DNA of 64,000 nt from positions 125,191,987 to 125,255,986 of the forward strand of contig NC_077231.1 of the NCBI RefSeq assembly GCF_027887165.1, read 5' to 3'. The notes beneath the pieces were generated by a model. The model was not told the origin of the DNA and did no database searches. It saw only the letters and a list, made by a program, of their open reading frames with translations. Within the stretch, counting starts at the first letter, position 1, and the number at the start of each line of letters is the position of its first letter. A program made the position numbers and the translations under genes. Shown here in pieces: positions 34,801 to 43,656 of this stretch. The DNA comes from Monodelphis domestica. Lineage: Eukaryota; Chordata; Mammalia; Didelphimorphia; Didelphidae.

Positions 34801-36106
34801 ACCGTGATTGGGAGAGCCTCACATCCACAACATTGTCATCCGATATCTCACCCCCCTGCTCCCACTTCCCACCTCATAGTCTGGGAACAGTAATAAAATG
34901 AATACTATCATTGCTTCTGAAAAGAAGCAACAGTATCTTTTGGCTGCCCTATAGCTCTGCTCATCAGCCCTGTAACTCCCCAGACCAAAACACCCCAGCA
35001 TGTGTTATCCCCTCTCTCCCCATTGGAATGCAGGCTCCTTTTGTGTTTGTATCCACAGGGTCCAGTATACAGTAAGTTCTTAATGAATGATTTTTTTATT
35101 CTTTCCAGAAAGGGAAATATGGGAGATTATTATGGCAGCATTCTTCCAGTGAGGTCAGTAGCTCTGCCCAAGTCTTAATATGAACTTATTTGTCTCTTTC
35201 AGTGAACTCTTATGGGCACCCGCAAGCACCCCACATCTACTCTGGCCCGTCTCCCATGTACCCCATCCCTACCCAGGACTCTCCAGGATATAACCGTCCA
35301 GGTAGGTCATAGCTCACCCAGTCATCAAGAAGGGGAATCTCTTTGGCTGGAGACTTTTTTTCCTTTGTGCTTTCTTTTCTAATGGCCTTCAGAGAGCCGT
35401 GGGGCAGGAGAGGCTTGCAATATGCTTTCAAGGAACCAAGAGTGCATCTTGGCATTTTTAGGAGAAGACCATTTGCCTCCAAAAGAGAGAATTTTATAAT
35501 CATCTTTTTTTTTTAAAGGGCAGATTTCATTTAGAGTTAGTTCTCTTTTTAATGAATAAAAAGGGAATAAAGAATGGATAATATCGAAACAACAGACAAT
35601 CTAAAACAGTTTATTTTAGGCTTTCAAACATGTTCAGTTTGAAACAAATAGAAACAAACACGGGTACCTACTGACAGTACTTTTGTACCAAGGTCCAATC
35701 TCTCCCTCCCCATTCCTTGTCTTTCCCTCCTGGTCAGATTAGCACTGCTACCAGCAACTTCAAAACCAGTTGGTTAGTAGAGAGGAGAAAGCCCCATGTT
35801 ACCCTGAGGAATATACATGGTGGTTAATTCACCTGGTAACTGAGTTGACTGTATTTTACCATCTAACAAACCCTAAGAGAATAATAAATAACTAGACAGG
35901 CACCATGCAGTGGTTTGTGCGAGCTTCAAGGCCTGCTCGGGGGTGGTTTTTCTTCTGCCAGCTAGAGGGAAGCAACGACTTGCCAATCCTTCTACCTCTT
36001 CCTTTTCCTCTCAACAGCCCATCATCTGGTCCCCCGGCCACCCGTCCCACCTCCTGGTTCCAATGAGGAGATCCCGGATGACTTCGACTGGGACTTGATC
36101 ACTTAG
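16534..36106 (+). CDS. FOXJ2: FOXJ2, forkhead box J2 transcription factor (10 coding exons)
   Basis: Nuclear transcription factor that binds DNA through a forkhead (winged-helix) domain. Coding segments: 16534-16866, 26946-27020, 28441-28509, 28681-28821, 29208-29409, 31674-32039, 32819-32920, 33899-34108, 35203-35301, 36018-36106. They total 1,686 nt and encode 561 residues plus TAG; human FOXJ2 is 574 by memory. Every junction has GT..AG and the phases match throughout. Order: N-terminal serine-rich region (1-65); forkhead domain from [14 protein letters not shown] (residue 66) to about 155, with recognition helix [13 protein letters not shown] (112-124) and a basic wing (RKRRH, 150-154); Ser-rich segment; Gln/Pro/His-rich low-complexity region (about 285-390); conserved [16 protein letters not shown] block; acidic C-terminus ending DDFDWDLIT, a likely activation motif. 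The start is the first ATG of its exon, in a good Kozak context (CACCATGG), and gives the family N-terminus [20 protein letters not shown]3 is the nearest alternative; the C-terminus and the neighbouring C3AR1 favour FOXJ2. Confidence 0.97.
16968..17118 (-). repeat. Marsupial CORE-SINE, head missing
   Basis: Antisense: T-rich tail, 'cttactttctctcttagaatcaatactt', GGACTTGCCCAGGGTCATGC, 'agatttgaacccagg'. Begins about 100 bp after the FOXJ2 donor. Confidence 0.8.
17600..18135 (-). repeat. Old L1 3' region
   Basis: Antisense L1 landmarks: 'catttccaatttttttctactacaaaaaaggc', 'tataattccaaattgcttttcaaaatg', 'ccaacagtacattattgtgcc'. Strongly diverged. Confidence 0.6.
18780..19100 (-). repeat. Old L1 3' UTR fragment
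   Basis: 'tgttctcctggttctacttacttcagcctgtatcagttcat' and 'ttgcattcattaatcatgatttgttcatccatcacctgat' are decayed antisense L1 blocks seen better at 22,790 and 23,290. Confidence 0.5.
20591..20819 (-). mobile_element. Marsupial CORE-SINE with target-site duplication
   Basis: TGATGTCAAA followed by a T-run is present at 20,591 and again at 20,804, flanking a near full-length antisense SINE (ACCTTTACCTTCCGTCTTGG at left, head at right). Confidence 0.85.
20896..21111 (-). mobile_element. Marsupial CORE-SINE with target-site duplication
   Basis: CTGATTTTTTT at 20,896-20,906 and 21,101-21,111 flanks a copy very similar to the one 300 bp upstream (both read CCGTCTTGGAATCAATACTG and GAAGAGTAGTAAGGGCTAGG), so the two belong to the same SINE subfamily. 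Confidence 0.85.
21290..21478 (-). repeat. Marsupial CORE-SINE, diverged
   Basis: Antisense copy with TTTACCTTCTGACTTAGAAT, 'catgcagctaagaagtgtctgagg' and a degraded head. Older than the two copies before it. Confidence 0.75.
22385..22890 (-). repeat. L1 3' UTR, 5'-truncated
   Basis: Antisense: TTAATTTAGAATATTTTTCC, CATGGTTACAAGATTCATG, 'cttctgtgtttctactcccacag', 'tctcctggttctgctccttttgctctgcatcagttcctggagg'. Homologous to the 3' part of the L1 that starts only about 25 bp further on. Confidence 0.8.
22913..25499 (-). mobile_element. 5'-truncated L1 (2.6 kb) with part of ORF2
   Basis: Non-LTR retrotransposon on the reverse strand. The poly(A) tail appears as a T-run at 22,917-22,926, followed by the 3' UTR with an 18-nt C-run. 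Reverse-strand fragments encode L1 ORF2p. From 5' to 3': [20 protein letters not shown] with GFIPGMQG and [13 protein letters not shown] (25,476-25,114); a reverse-transcriptase piece with [12 protein letters not shown] and the catalytic FADD motif (25,113-24,655); then the ORF2 C-terminal region, including FGKRNPNS-type decayed parts and [20 protein letters not shown]...EYYCAKRNN (23,654-23,271). The endonuclease and ORF1 are absent through 5' truncation. ORF2 is split by several frame breaks, so the copy is dead. CTTGTTTT at 22,913 and 25,492 may be a short target duplication. Confidence 0.9.
25965..26490 (-). repeat. L1 3' end, 5'-truncated
   Basis: Antisense: 'ctactgggttatacatatattgtcactcaaaacctatttcc', 'cttctggatttctactcccacag', 'gttcagccattccccaactgatgggcatccc', 'tttgccaccacaaag'. 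Confidence 0.75.
26946..27020 (+). CDS. FOXJ2: FOXJ2 coding exon (residues 112-136), recognition helix
   Basis: Acceptor TGTCCCTAG|AACTC, donor GGGAAG|GTGAGT. Encodes [16 protein letters not shown] and PRPRDDPGK. Contains the forkhead helix 3 residues N, R and H that contact DNA bases in the family. Confidence 0.97.
27331..27557 (-). mobile_element. Marsupial CORE-SINE with 10-bp target-site duplication
   Basis: CTGTGATGCT at 27,331-27,340 and 27,548-27,557 flanks an antisense SINE (T-run, ACCCTTACCTTCTTTCTTAG, head ending at about 27,546). The right copy of the duplication is also the left copy for the next insertion. Confidence 0.85.
27549..28004 (-). mobile_element. L1 3' end carrying an apparent 3' transduction, 15-bp TSD
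   Basis: TGTGATGCTATTTTA occurs at 27,549-27,563 and 27,990-28,004. The 426 bp between them read, on the reverse strand: a 5'-truncated L1 3' end (27,989 down to about 27,852) with its C-rich run and own A-run (27,851-27,842), then about 250 bp of non-L1 sequence with an internal A-run, then ATTAAA about 20 nt before a long A-rich tail (27,586-27,564). One duplication encloses the whole unit, as expected for an L1 transcript that read through to a downstream poly(A) site. Confidence 0.7.
28010..28420. other. FOXJ2 intron 3 remainder
   Basis: Mostly unassigned; 28,180-28,270 ('ttagactgttgcaatatcttaagagcctgcctcc') may be a decayed L2 scrap. Confidence 0.4.
28441..28509 (+). CDS. FOXJ2: FOXJ2 coding exon (residues 137-159)
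   Basis: Acceptor TTTGCTTTCAG|GGCTC, donor GATGAA|GTAAGT. Encodes [18 protein letters not shown], the forkhead wing and basic C-terminal edge (probable nuclear localisation signal), then PPDDE. Confidence 0.97.
28681..28821 (+). CDS. FOXJ2: FOXJ2 coding exon (residues 160-206)
   Basis: Acceptor AACATACAG|CTGTCC, donor AACCAG|GTAGGG, phase 0 at both ends. Encodes [17 protein letters not shown] and a Ser/Pro-rich linker. The preceding intron is only 171 bp. Confidence 0.96.
28822..29207 (+). other. FOXJ2 intron 5, purine-rich
   Basis: 386 bp, strongly GA-rich on the + strand (28,850-29,150); no repeat family recognised. Confidence 0.7.
29208..29409 (+). CDS. FOXJ2: FOXJ2 coding exon (residues 207-274 part)
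   Basis: Acceptor GTTGTAG|GGTTCG, donor CACATG|GTGAGT, leaving phase 1 (Gly274 is split). Encodes the block [20 protein letters not shown] and a short poly-Ser run. Confidence 0.96.
29580..30190 (-). repeat. Old L1 3' region in intron 6
   Basis: Antisense landmarks: 'ttgttcttactctgatcacatcactctgcatcaattc', 'attacacttgtattccatcatttgatcggtaattcccc', 'agttccaaattgctttctacagtgg', 'ccaccaacagtgcattaatgt'. Confidence 0.65.
30475..30930 (-). repeat. L2 3' region
   Basis: Antisense L2: 'ataaatatttagtaagcacttatt', 'cttatcctcaaggaattctcaatctgatggg', 'gaaattccaggcataggagatagctagaagcaaaaggc'. Confidence 0.5.
30931..31670. other. FOXJ2 intron 6, right part
   Basis: No repeat family recognised. A frame stays open through the acceptor into exon 7, but it is not joined by any in-phase splice site. 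Confidence 0.5.
31674..32039 (+). CDS. FOXJ2: FOXJ2 coding exon (residues 274 part-396 part), Gln/Pro/His-rich
   Basis: Acceptor CTTCTCTGCAG|GTTTC, donor GGTTTTG|GTGAGT. Encodes [20 protein letters not shown], then Gln/Pro-rich and His-rich tracts ([21 protein letters not shown]). Low complexity, typical of transactivation regions. By memory the Gln/Pro runs are shorter than in human FOXJ2, which accounts for much of the 13-residue length difference. Confidence 0.96.
32819..32920 (+). CDS. FOXJ2: FOXJ2 coding exon (residues 396 part-430 part)
   Basis: Acceptor TTCTGTGCAG|CATTT, donor TTTTCAG|GTTAGT. Encodes [20 protein letters not shown] and the [13 protein letters not shown] block, strongly conserved in the FOXJ2/FOXJ3 pair. 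Confidence 0.96.
33000..33720 (+). repeat. L2 3' fragment then MIR remnant in intron 8
   Basis: 33,000-33,340 has L2 features ('cttgtactctcttcc', 'catgaaatctttcctgtttcctctgg', 'gatacttaataaatgcctgcag'). 33,370-33,560 has MIR features ('agaggaactgggttctaggc', 'cacagacaagtctctaaacc', 'gtcaaatgagagggttggat'). Confidence 0.5.
33899..34108 (+). CDS. FOXJ2: FOXJ2 coding exon (residues 430 part-500 part)
   Basis: Acceptor TTGTTTTGCAG|AACTA, donor AACCAAG|GTAACA. Encodes [20 protein letters not shown], then [16 protein letters not shown] and a Pro-rich stretch. A 162-codon reverse frame overlaps it but has no support. Confidence 0.96.
34200..35150. other. FOXJ2 intron 9
   Basis: A MIR remnant at about 34,310-34,460 ('cttatgtgaccttgggaaatcactt') and an L2 3' end (+) at about 34,990-35,090 ('cattggaatgcaggctcct', 'tttgtatccacagggtccagtat', 'taagttcttaatgaatga'). 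Otherwise unassigned. Confidence 0.5.
35203..35301 (+). CDS. FOXJ2: FOXJ2 coding exon (residues 500 part-533 part)
   Basis: Acceptor TCTCTTTCAG|TGAAC, donor CGTCCAG|GTAGGT. Encodes [20 protein letters not shown] and [12 protein letters not shown]. Confidence 0.96.
36018..36106 (+). CDS. FOXJ2: FOXJ2 last coding segment (residues 533 part-561)
   Basis: Acceptor CTCTCAACAG|CCCATC. Ends [13 protein letters not shown] followed by TAG (36,104-36,106). The acidic/aromatic C-terminus is a family hallmark. Confidence 0.97.
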
Positions 36107-37687
36107 TGCAACACAGACTGAAGACCCCAGGGCTAGTGGTGGTGAACCCCTGGGAAAGGATCTAGAAATAACCCCAGCCCAGCTCCCCTTCCCCCAGTCT
36201 GTACATAGATATATAGATATATAGATATATATCTATTTCCTCTTTTTCTTTTTTTCTCTTTGCCAGAGAAGCCACTGCAAGATGCTGCCGAAGATAACCC
36301 TGCCTTCCCTGTCTTTCTCCCCATTCTTTTATTATTATTGTTATTATATTATTGTTATTACTAATAATATTATTGATTACTTTGCTGGCCCCAACCTCCA
36401 GCCCCTGGTGCCATGGATCATTGTCATCCCCAGGTTGGGCGGCAGGGCTGTAGTGCCCAGGGGTTCTACAGCAGGGAGATTCAGTGCTAATACCCCCTGT
36501 CGGCCCCTGTCCAACCTCAGTTCAGGGCTAGAGAGAGGAAGTGGATGGGCCCAAGGGGCTGTGCTGGCACCACCGATCCTGGCGGAGTCTATGAGGTGCT
36601 GCTCTTTCCTCCCCCATTCTGAACTTGCCCAGCACTGATGCTCAGTGACCCCAGTGAGGACATCCAGGGGTGTAAAAGGTGAGATAGGTGGTGATTGGTT
36701 CCTAGAATCAGGGAGGCGGGGTTTCAGGAGAGAAGGAGGGTTCTTATTGGGTAAGAGAAGTTCAGCGTGTTGGGAGACTCCTAGAGAGGTGGTGGGTAAC
36801 CAACTGGGTTGCACTGCCTGGGGAAGTCAGCCATTATTGTGGCACCCAGCACACAACTCCAGGAATTGGAATTGATTTTAACCAAGGAACCCAACCCCTG
36901 CACTTGTGGGGAGTGGAGATCATCAACCCTAACTCCATTTGGGAGATGGTTTCTGTGTTTGCCTTTTTTTTTTCCATTTTAAATCGCCTCTTTAAATCCA
37001 CATCTCATTTGTATATGCAAATTGCATCCCAGTATATCCACCAACCACCCAACAATTTTAATATTTTTGTCCAGTGGTCGGTTTTTCATTCTGGTCTTCC
37101 CTTTAGTCCAACTGTCCCTTTGATCTTCCCAGAAGGGAGAATAAGCATCAGAGTGGAAGGTCTGGCATCGGGGGTACCAGCGTGTGGGCTGAGAGGAGAG
37201 GAGGTGTCTTGGGAGGTACAAGTGGGGAATTCCTGGACATTTTTATTGCAGAGGCAAAGGTTCATCTCTAAATCTATATTACTTGGTGTTGGAGGTTTTC
37301 CCATGGCCTTTAGAAGAACAGGGAGACTTAAGAGAGGAATACAGTGAAAGAGGCAGAAGAGAATAAGCTCTGGTGATAACTTGTCTCCCTTAACAATTGC
37401 AAGTCATACATTGATTAGCACATGCTAGTCTGGGGAAAAGTTTATGTTGAGTGTTTAATTCTGGACTTTGGAGAGAACACATTTATACCTTTATCCCTTA
37501 TATTGTCACTTACAAAAAGTAGGAATGGATGGAAATGGCAGGGACCCTTCTCCAATTCCTGAAACTCCCATGCGGGACCTTCCATTCCCGTTCCATTTGC
37601 AAGATTTCCAAGACATCTTTTCTCCTCTCTGCTTTTTTCCTTTCCTTAGAAAGGACTTCAGTTGGGTGTACATTATTACACAGCAGA

Positions 37688-37693
37688 AATAAA
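37688..37693 (+). terminator. FOXJ2: Possible proximal poly(A) signal AATAAA
   Basis: Canonical hexamer in the 3' UTR with no strong GT-rich element just downstream; would give a 1.6-kb 3' UTR. Confidence 0.35.
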
Positions 37694-38538
37694 ATGGGAT
37701 TGAGGTATAAGGACAGGAAGAACTAGTCACTATTTGTCAGAGGGAAATGGAGTGGAGGATGAATCCACTGTGTGTGGTAAGGCAATTAGTTAAGGTGCAG
37801 GTGGCAAAATGTTTCTCATTTTGGAGGGAGAACCTCTCCCACAAGTGGGGCATAGTGGCTGTTCTTTTAATCCTATTTCAGGGATTCAAGGAGGAAGGCC
37901 TCCTCTTCTATGTAGTCAGCATCTTCAACACCGATCTCAGTGACTATTGCTAGTCACAAGCCTCTCTCCCTCTAAATCCCTTTCTCTTTTAGATAAATGC
38001 AGCATATTTAGGAGTGAACTTATTTGCACAAGCAAATATGCCACTGACACAAATCATCTTTCAGGAAATGGGCATACTTCAAGATTCTGAGCAGTCAGAG
38101 GGAGCAGGACCTAGTGATCAGGACAGCCCCCTGGGTTCCCAGCTCTCTTCTGCCAACTTTAGCCCCATTCTGTTGCATAGGAAAAGTCTCTGTACCTCAA
38201 ACCCTCCCCAGTGAAATGGAGAACACCCTACTCCTTTGTTGGTTCAAAACTCCAGTGTGTGCTGAAGAAGACTGTTTGCTGAATGTGAAATGTAGTTGTC
38301 ATTGTATTGGGTGATGTGTGATAGCAGGAGCTCACAAGTGGCAGAAAAGATACGGAGGAGGGGGCAGGGGAGCAAGTACTTGGTGTAGATCCACCCTTCC
38401 TTGCCTATCTCTTTTTAACCCCCATGTATCTGGTTAGGTGATTCCCTCATGACACTCATGATGCTTTGCATCAGTGTGGGCTGGGCAAGGGTGGGGGAGG
38501 AGTTTGGCCTCACAATTTTTTTTTTTGCATGCTTTCTT

Positions 38539-38544
38539 AATAAA
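38539..38544 (+). terminator. FOXJ2: Probable main FOXJ2 poly(A) signal AATAAA
   Basis: AATAAA followed within 15-50 nt by an A-rich cleavage zone and T/G-rich elements (CTTCTTGTGCCAGTGTC, TTTTGTTTGGTG). Confidence 0.6.
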
Positions 38545-38863
38545 ACAAACAAAAAAGAATGTTGACCCTTCTTGTGCCAGTGTCAAACTTTTGTTTGGTG
38601 AAATACATTTATTTGGGTTCATCTTTGATCCCTGGGAAGAGCGTGAGGGAGGACAAGAAAGAGGGATGGAGATTGATTAGAGCTGAAGTTTTTTGTAGGC
38701 TTGATGGCCCACCAAAATGTCAGAGGTCAAAGGTATATGCCCTCTGCTTTTTCATTGTTCAATTAGCCACAGTGAAATACTGCTTGGGGGATCAGCCATC
38801 CCCTTGACGTGTGGCACTGGGGATACATGGAAGTTTGAAACAAGACTGAAGCTGTTGGATACC

Positions 38864-38869
38864 AATAAA
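38864..38869 (+). terminator. FOXJ2: Possible distal poly(A) signal AATAAA
   Basis: Canonical hexamer about 325 bp beyond the probable main site, in sequence that is still free of repeats. Confidence 0.25.
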
Positions 38870-38899
38870 ATACAGACTTTAAAGATTCCTGAGCAGAGT

Positions 38900-40880
38900 A
38901 CTCCTTCAAGGGTTTCAGTCTTAAGGGAATCTCAATTTTGTCTCAATTTCTTCAGAATACCTTCCTAAGCCATTTAGAACTTTTAAGAGGATACCATCAA
39001 ACACACTTCTGAATTGTCTCTGGGTTCCTAAGTCTTGGTCAAATCTAGAAGAGCCTCCCTAAGGCTACCCCAAAGAATTCTTGAAGTTGCCATGAGACTC
39101 TTCAGGTAGGGGCTGAGAGGTACCTCCGACCATCATCCAACATAACTTTTCTACCAGTCATTCTCAATCTTGGTAGAAATTTAACTTTGTTCTTTGCTCC
39201 CAGCACATAATTGGCTCTCAATAAATGCTTACTGAATTCAAATGAATTCTTAGCTGTCTGGCAGCAGGATTGGATTGCATGTCTTAAGTCTGCATAATAT
39301 TGGCCATGTCTCATTCATCTTTGCATTTCTGTATCTTATACTTAATTGATGCTAAACATTTTTTTCTTCCCAATTATGAAATAGATGACAAGTGAAATGG
39401 AAAGTTGTTGAAGGGTTAGGTAATGGTAGAGAGCTATAGTAGAAAGGAAGGAAGTAGAGGTGTATAGATATTTGAGTCAGCATTATGGAAATGGACTTCC
39501 TGAGAGTTGTAGAATAGCACTGGGAATTAATATAATATGCTAATAATTTCTTTTTAATAAAATTGATTTGCTAGGCTCTCTATAAAACTTAGAAGTTATG
39601 GTTATTTACCTGTTCATTTTGGCATGGAAGACATACACATTTATGACAATCTTAACACTGAAAATGTGCATATTATTAAACTTTTGAGGAAAATCCAAAA
39701 AATGTATAATTTTAAAAGTTTAATAATATTCCTAGGTATGTCAGTAATTAATTTTGAAGTGGTTACAAAATATCTTCTGTTTCTTCATCTTTCTCCATTT
39801 GGGATGAGTTCTTTGAAGTGAATTTTGAGATGGGCAGGGATGCTACAAGGAATGCAATGTTTGAAGCTATTTTAGGCATATGAGTCAGTGTGGAAGTTTT
39901 GGAAGCAGAGAACAAAGAATGTGAAGAACACCAAGAGAAATATACTCATTGGCATACAAGTAAAAAAGAGAGGAGGAGGGTGAATCATCCAAACCACAAC
40001 TTATTTTTACCACTAGTTGTCATTGCTAGCCACTCACCTGATCCTGTTCATCAACAAGAACTTGGCATTGGGGAGGTGTGCACTTCCCTGGAGGTTATGG
40101 ACATGAACCTCATTGGGTGCAAGTGCTGAACTCTGGTTTTTAAAGTCAACAGTCTTCTGTCTTGTAGCTCTGCTTTCCTTTGGGAAACCTCAACTTCATG
40201 GACCATAGCATGTGCCAGGTCCTTCTGTCTCCTGAAGTCTCTCCAAGCTCATGTTCGTTGACTATATTGGGCACCCTCCAACCTAAGGGACTTATCTTCC
40301 AGTGTCATATCTTTTAGCATTTCAATACCATCCATAAGATTTGCCTTTTCCTTCTCCAATGGATCACCTTTTGTCAGAACTCTCCACTATGACCACTCTG
40401 GCTTGAGTAACCCTATACAACATACTTCAGAGTTTCACACCTCTTCCAGGACAAGAGGGAAGCAGGCAAATTAGTATTTTGCCCAAGCAGAAGTAGGCAT
40501 TCCTGCCTGCCATGTTCTGGCGAATACTTCCTCCTTGAACTAGATATATTTCAAGGAGTCTTAGTTATTTGAAGTTAGCATAATGAAGCTGATTCCTTAC
40601 AGCATCAGATAGACATGCTCAAATTGCATGAAGTACTTTTACTCTTGGCATAGAATTGACAAATTAATCATCATGCATAATAACAAAAAACATCTTCCAT
40701 GTAGTTTCAATCCATAGACTTTCCCAGATCTCTAATCATACCAAGAGAGAATGTTGGATAAATACAACTCTAGGAAATTCACTGTTTGAGTTTAGTTTCA
40801 TAAGTGTGGCTCTTTGAGCAAAAAAATTTTCAGAAGAATTATAAACTGAAGGACCACATGAAAACATGCTTAAGATCACT
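38900..40880. other. FOXJ2-C3AR1 intergenic DNA, left part
   Basis: AT-rich and largely unassigned; a short L2 3' terminus at about 39,205-39,240 ('ctctcaataaatgcttactgaattc'). No coding exon recognised. Confidence 0.45.
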
Positions 40881-40883
40881 AAC

Positions 40884-41047
40884 AATAGTCTTTCTTTTAT
40901 TTACTTTAATTAATTTAGAATGTTTTTGCATGGTTACATGATTTATGATCTTTCCCACCCCTCTTTCCTCCCCCCTCCCTGAGCTGACAAGCAACTCCAC
41001 TGGGTTATCATTGTTCAAAGCCTATTTCCATATAATAATAGTCTTTC
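40884..41047 (-). mobile_element. Very short L1 3' end with perfect 11-bp TSD
   Basis: AATAGTCTTTC at 40,884-40,894 and 41,037-41,047 flanks 142 bp of antisense L1 3' UTR (TTAATTTAGAATGTTTTTGC, 'gagctgacaagcaactccactgggtta'). Confidence 0.8.
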
Positions 41048-41104
41048 AGAGGAACTGTGGGAAGAAAGACAATGTGGAATTATGGGAGACAAGTGACTAA
41101 ACTG

Positions 41105-41265
41105 TCTATTATTATGACCCAGAAATTCTACTACTAGGCACATACCCCCAAGAAAGTCAAAGACCGAAGAGCTAATATATACCAACATGTTCATAGTAAT
41201 ATTCTTCTATGATAAAAAGCAAACAAAAACCATATCTTGGGAGTGGCTAGAAAAAAACCATAATA
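41105..41265 (+). repeat. L1 ORF2 C-terminal fragment
   Basis: Sense-strand L1 text: 'attatgacccagaaattctactactaggcac', 'ccaagaaagtcaaagac', 'catgttcatagtaatattctt'. No tail or boundaries preserved. Confidence 0.6.
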
Positions 41266-41370
41266 TATGATCCTGATGAACAGAGAATTTTATTAGTATC
41301 TTTGTATCTAGCACATGATAGGCATTTATTGAGTACTTGATTGATTCAGAAAAAAATAGGAAGATATATA

Positions 41371-41745
41371 TACAGAGTATCCCAAAAATCTGTGTAATTT
41401 CAAGCTTTCGTGGCTTAAATATATACAGTTGGGGCAACGAGGTGGCTCAGTGGATACAGAGTCAGGTCTGGAGTCAGGAGACCCTGGATTCATATCTGGC
41501 CTCAGATATGTCCTAGCTGTGACCCTGGTCAAGTCACTTAAACCCAATTGCCTGGCTTTTAACAGCTCTTTTGCCTTGGAACTTACTTAGTATTGATTCT
41601 AAGACAGAAGGCAAAGGGTTTTTTACTTCAAGTCCATACAGTTTATAAAAGTTTATATAGCCTATCAGTTTATACTGGGTGTTGCAAGAGTCTTAGAGTA
41701 GTTTTAAGCTACCCTTAAGACTCTTAGGAACCACTATGTAAACTG
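41371..41745. repeat. Mariner-like MITE remnant interrupted by a SINE
   Basis: Left piece ACAGAGTATCCCAAAAATCT (41,374 on) resembles a mariner terminus ('cagggtgtcccaaaaatctt'). The right piece (about 41,640-41,745) holds 'gggtgttgcaagagtctta...taagactctta', a palindromic mariner-type end. The SINE at 41,432-41,625 lies between them. Confidence 0.35.
41432..41625 (+). repeat. Marsupial tRNA-derived CORE-SINE
   Basis: Sense copy from GGGGCAACGAGGTGGCTCAG to TTGATTCTAAGACAGAAGGC; head intact. Confidence 0.85.
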
Positions 41746-41749
41746 ATGT

Positions 41750-42700
41750 AGATCAAAGTAGGAATCATTAAAAGGAGGTTGAATTCTGAGTAGTTGAAAG
41801 CCTAGGGAAAGCCCTGGAGAATTGATAAACCCAAGTCCTCTCTAATTGAGTCCTTGAAATAAAGAGGTAGGGGGGCGATTGGATTGTCACATACTCTATC
41901 AACTATTTTTCTTTGCCACAAGGGAATATTCAATTATGGGCATGGGAAAATTATTTCAACATAAAAACAAAAGGCATCGATAAAATGTTCAATTTTAATT
42001 TGTTTAATTTAAAATTAAATTTTAATAAATTTTAGTGATTTTAAATTTAATAAAATAATTTTGAAATAATTTCTAGAGATAGATCAGTGTTCTCTGTACA
42101 CAATAAATTCTCAATAAATATTTGCCAGTTTACTAACTGGCCAAACAAGAGAGCCCCTCATAAAGTGTATGTACCATGTTGGGTCCCAGTTGTATTCTAT
42201 CACTATCTACCAGGGCTTCCAATTTTTTTCCTTCATATTATTTTTATATGACAAATACAGCAATTATTATTTTTTACTAGAACAGAATGGGGTTACATTT
42301 TAGCAGGGAGATGATTTGCATTACAATTAAGGAAGGACGTTGGAATGGCAAGAAATTGCAGTTTCCAAGAGTTTAAGAATTTTACATTAGGCCAGGATTT
42401 GCAGCCAGGATAGCCTTGATGTCTAGAGCAGCAAAGAGAGACCAACTTTCCAACCTTCTAAAGTAACATTCTGGACCCAATCCAGGAATAGATGGGTTCA
42501 TCTGGCAATTACGCCTCCTTTGGATATGAACTTGGCAAAATTCATGTCATATAGAAACTGTGCTAAGAAAAAAAAAATCTGTCCTAAGTTTATGCCTTAA
42601 GCGTGGTGTGAGAAGAGCGTGTCCTCAAAAATGTTGGGGAAATGGATGTTTATACATTTGTGCTTGCTATATTTGTGAAAGCTGACATTTGTACCCACCC
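41750..42700. other. Intergenic, unassigned
   Basis: A very AT-rich patch at 41,990-42,070 (alternating TTTAAAT blocks) and an L2-like end near 42,100; nothing else recognised. Confidence 0.45.
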
Positions 42701-42712
42701 AGGGACACTAGT

Positions 42713-42960
42713 GGGGCAACTAAGATAGCACAATGGATAGAGCTTTGGGTCTGGAGTCAGAAGACCTAAATTCAAATATAGACTCAGACATTTACCAGCT
42801 GTATGACCTTGGGTGAGTCACTTAACTGTGTTTGCCTCAGTTTTTTCATCTGTCAAATGAGCTGGGGAAGGAAATGGTAAACCATTCCAGTATCTTTACC
42901 AATAAAACCCCAAATGGAGTCACTAGGAGTCAGATGTGACTAAAACTAATGAACAATAAA
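42713..42960 (+). repeat. MAR1-type SINE with RTE/BovB-like 3' end
   Basis: Full-length sense copy: GGGGCAACTAAGATAGCACA, TGACCTTGGGTGAGTCACTT, 'gcctcagttttttcatctg', then GGAAATGGTAAACCATTCCAG and GTCAGATGTGACTAAAACTA. The last block resembles the 3' tail of RTE/BovB LINEs, the presumed mobilising partner. Confidence 0.8.
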
Positions 42961-43356
42961 ATATCTTTGAAAGATAAATAAAAGCTTTTCTAAAAGTTTA
43001 AAAAATGACCAGAGTTGTTCAACATTAAAATTGGTTTTTAAAAATCAGATTCTCATCTGTTTTAATTGGCCTATTGATCTGATTCTTCACCATCTCTTGC
43101 CACTAAACCTTTTTCTCAAGTTCTTACGCATTAAATAAACTTGAGCTTTCCATCTACCAGAATTTGAATTGAAGTGAAATCTTTCTAGTGGAACTCTTTT
43201 ACAGATGAGGAAACTGAGGACTTAAGTGATTTGTCCAATGTAATGCAATCCTGCTCATATATAGGGATTATTATAGATTGGTTCTGACCAGGTTGGTCAG
43301 GCATCTCAGGTTCAGAATCAGAAGGAGACAAGATACTTGTAGTTTACAGAAAGAGA

Positions 43357-43362
43357 TTTATT
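43357..43362 (-). terminator. C3AR1: Possible C3AR1 poly(A) signal
   Basis: AATAAA on the reverse strand, 451 nt past the stop codon. First canonical hexamer downstream of C3AR1 and at a plausible distance for its 3' UTR. Confidence 0.45.
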
Positions 43363-43656
43363 TAGCTGTAGCAAGGGGAGGATATTCAAAGCAGGGGAAG
43401 GATGTTCATCCAGGATATAAGTTTGACTCATCTGAGCATAGCTCTGCTGTGCTGATGTTAGTAATGCTATGGGTCTGTGTGCAGAAATATGAGGGAGGGC
43501 CTCTAACCCTTCATGACCTGGCTATTTTTGTACTCAGGAAGTTCCTGAGTACTTTTTTGAGGAAGTTCCCTCAATAGCTAAAGCCCGAGTTCACTGAGCC
43601 AATTAAATTTAAAAAACTAAACCATCTTCTATGGATTGAGTCCTTAGGATATTGCT

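Larger units (their letters stand above)
36107..38565 (+). other. FOXJ2: FOXJ2 3' UTR
   Basis: About 2.45 kb without recognisable interspersed repeats, unlike the introns, which supports it being mature transcript. It holds a TA/GATA-rich microsatellite (about 36,202-36,237) and an ATT-rich run (about 36,330-36,376). The right edge is set by the poly(A) signal at 38,539. Confidence 0.7.
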
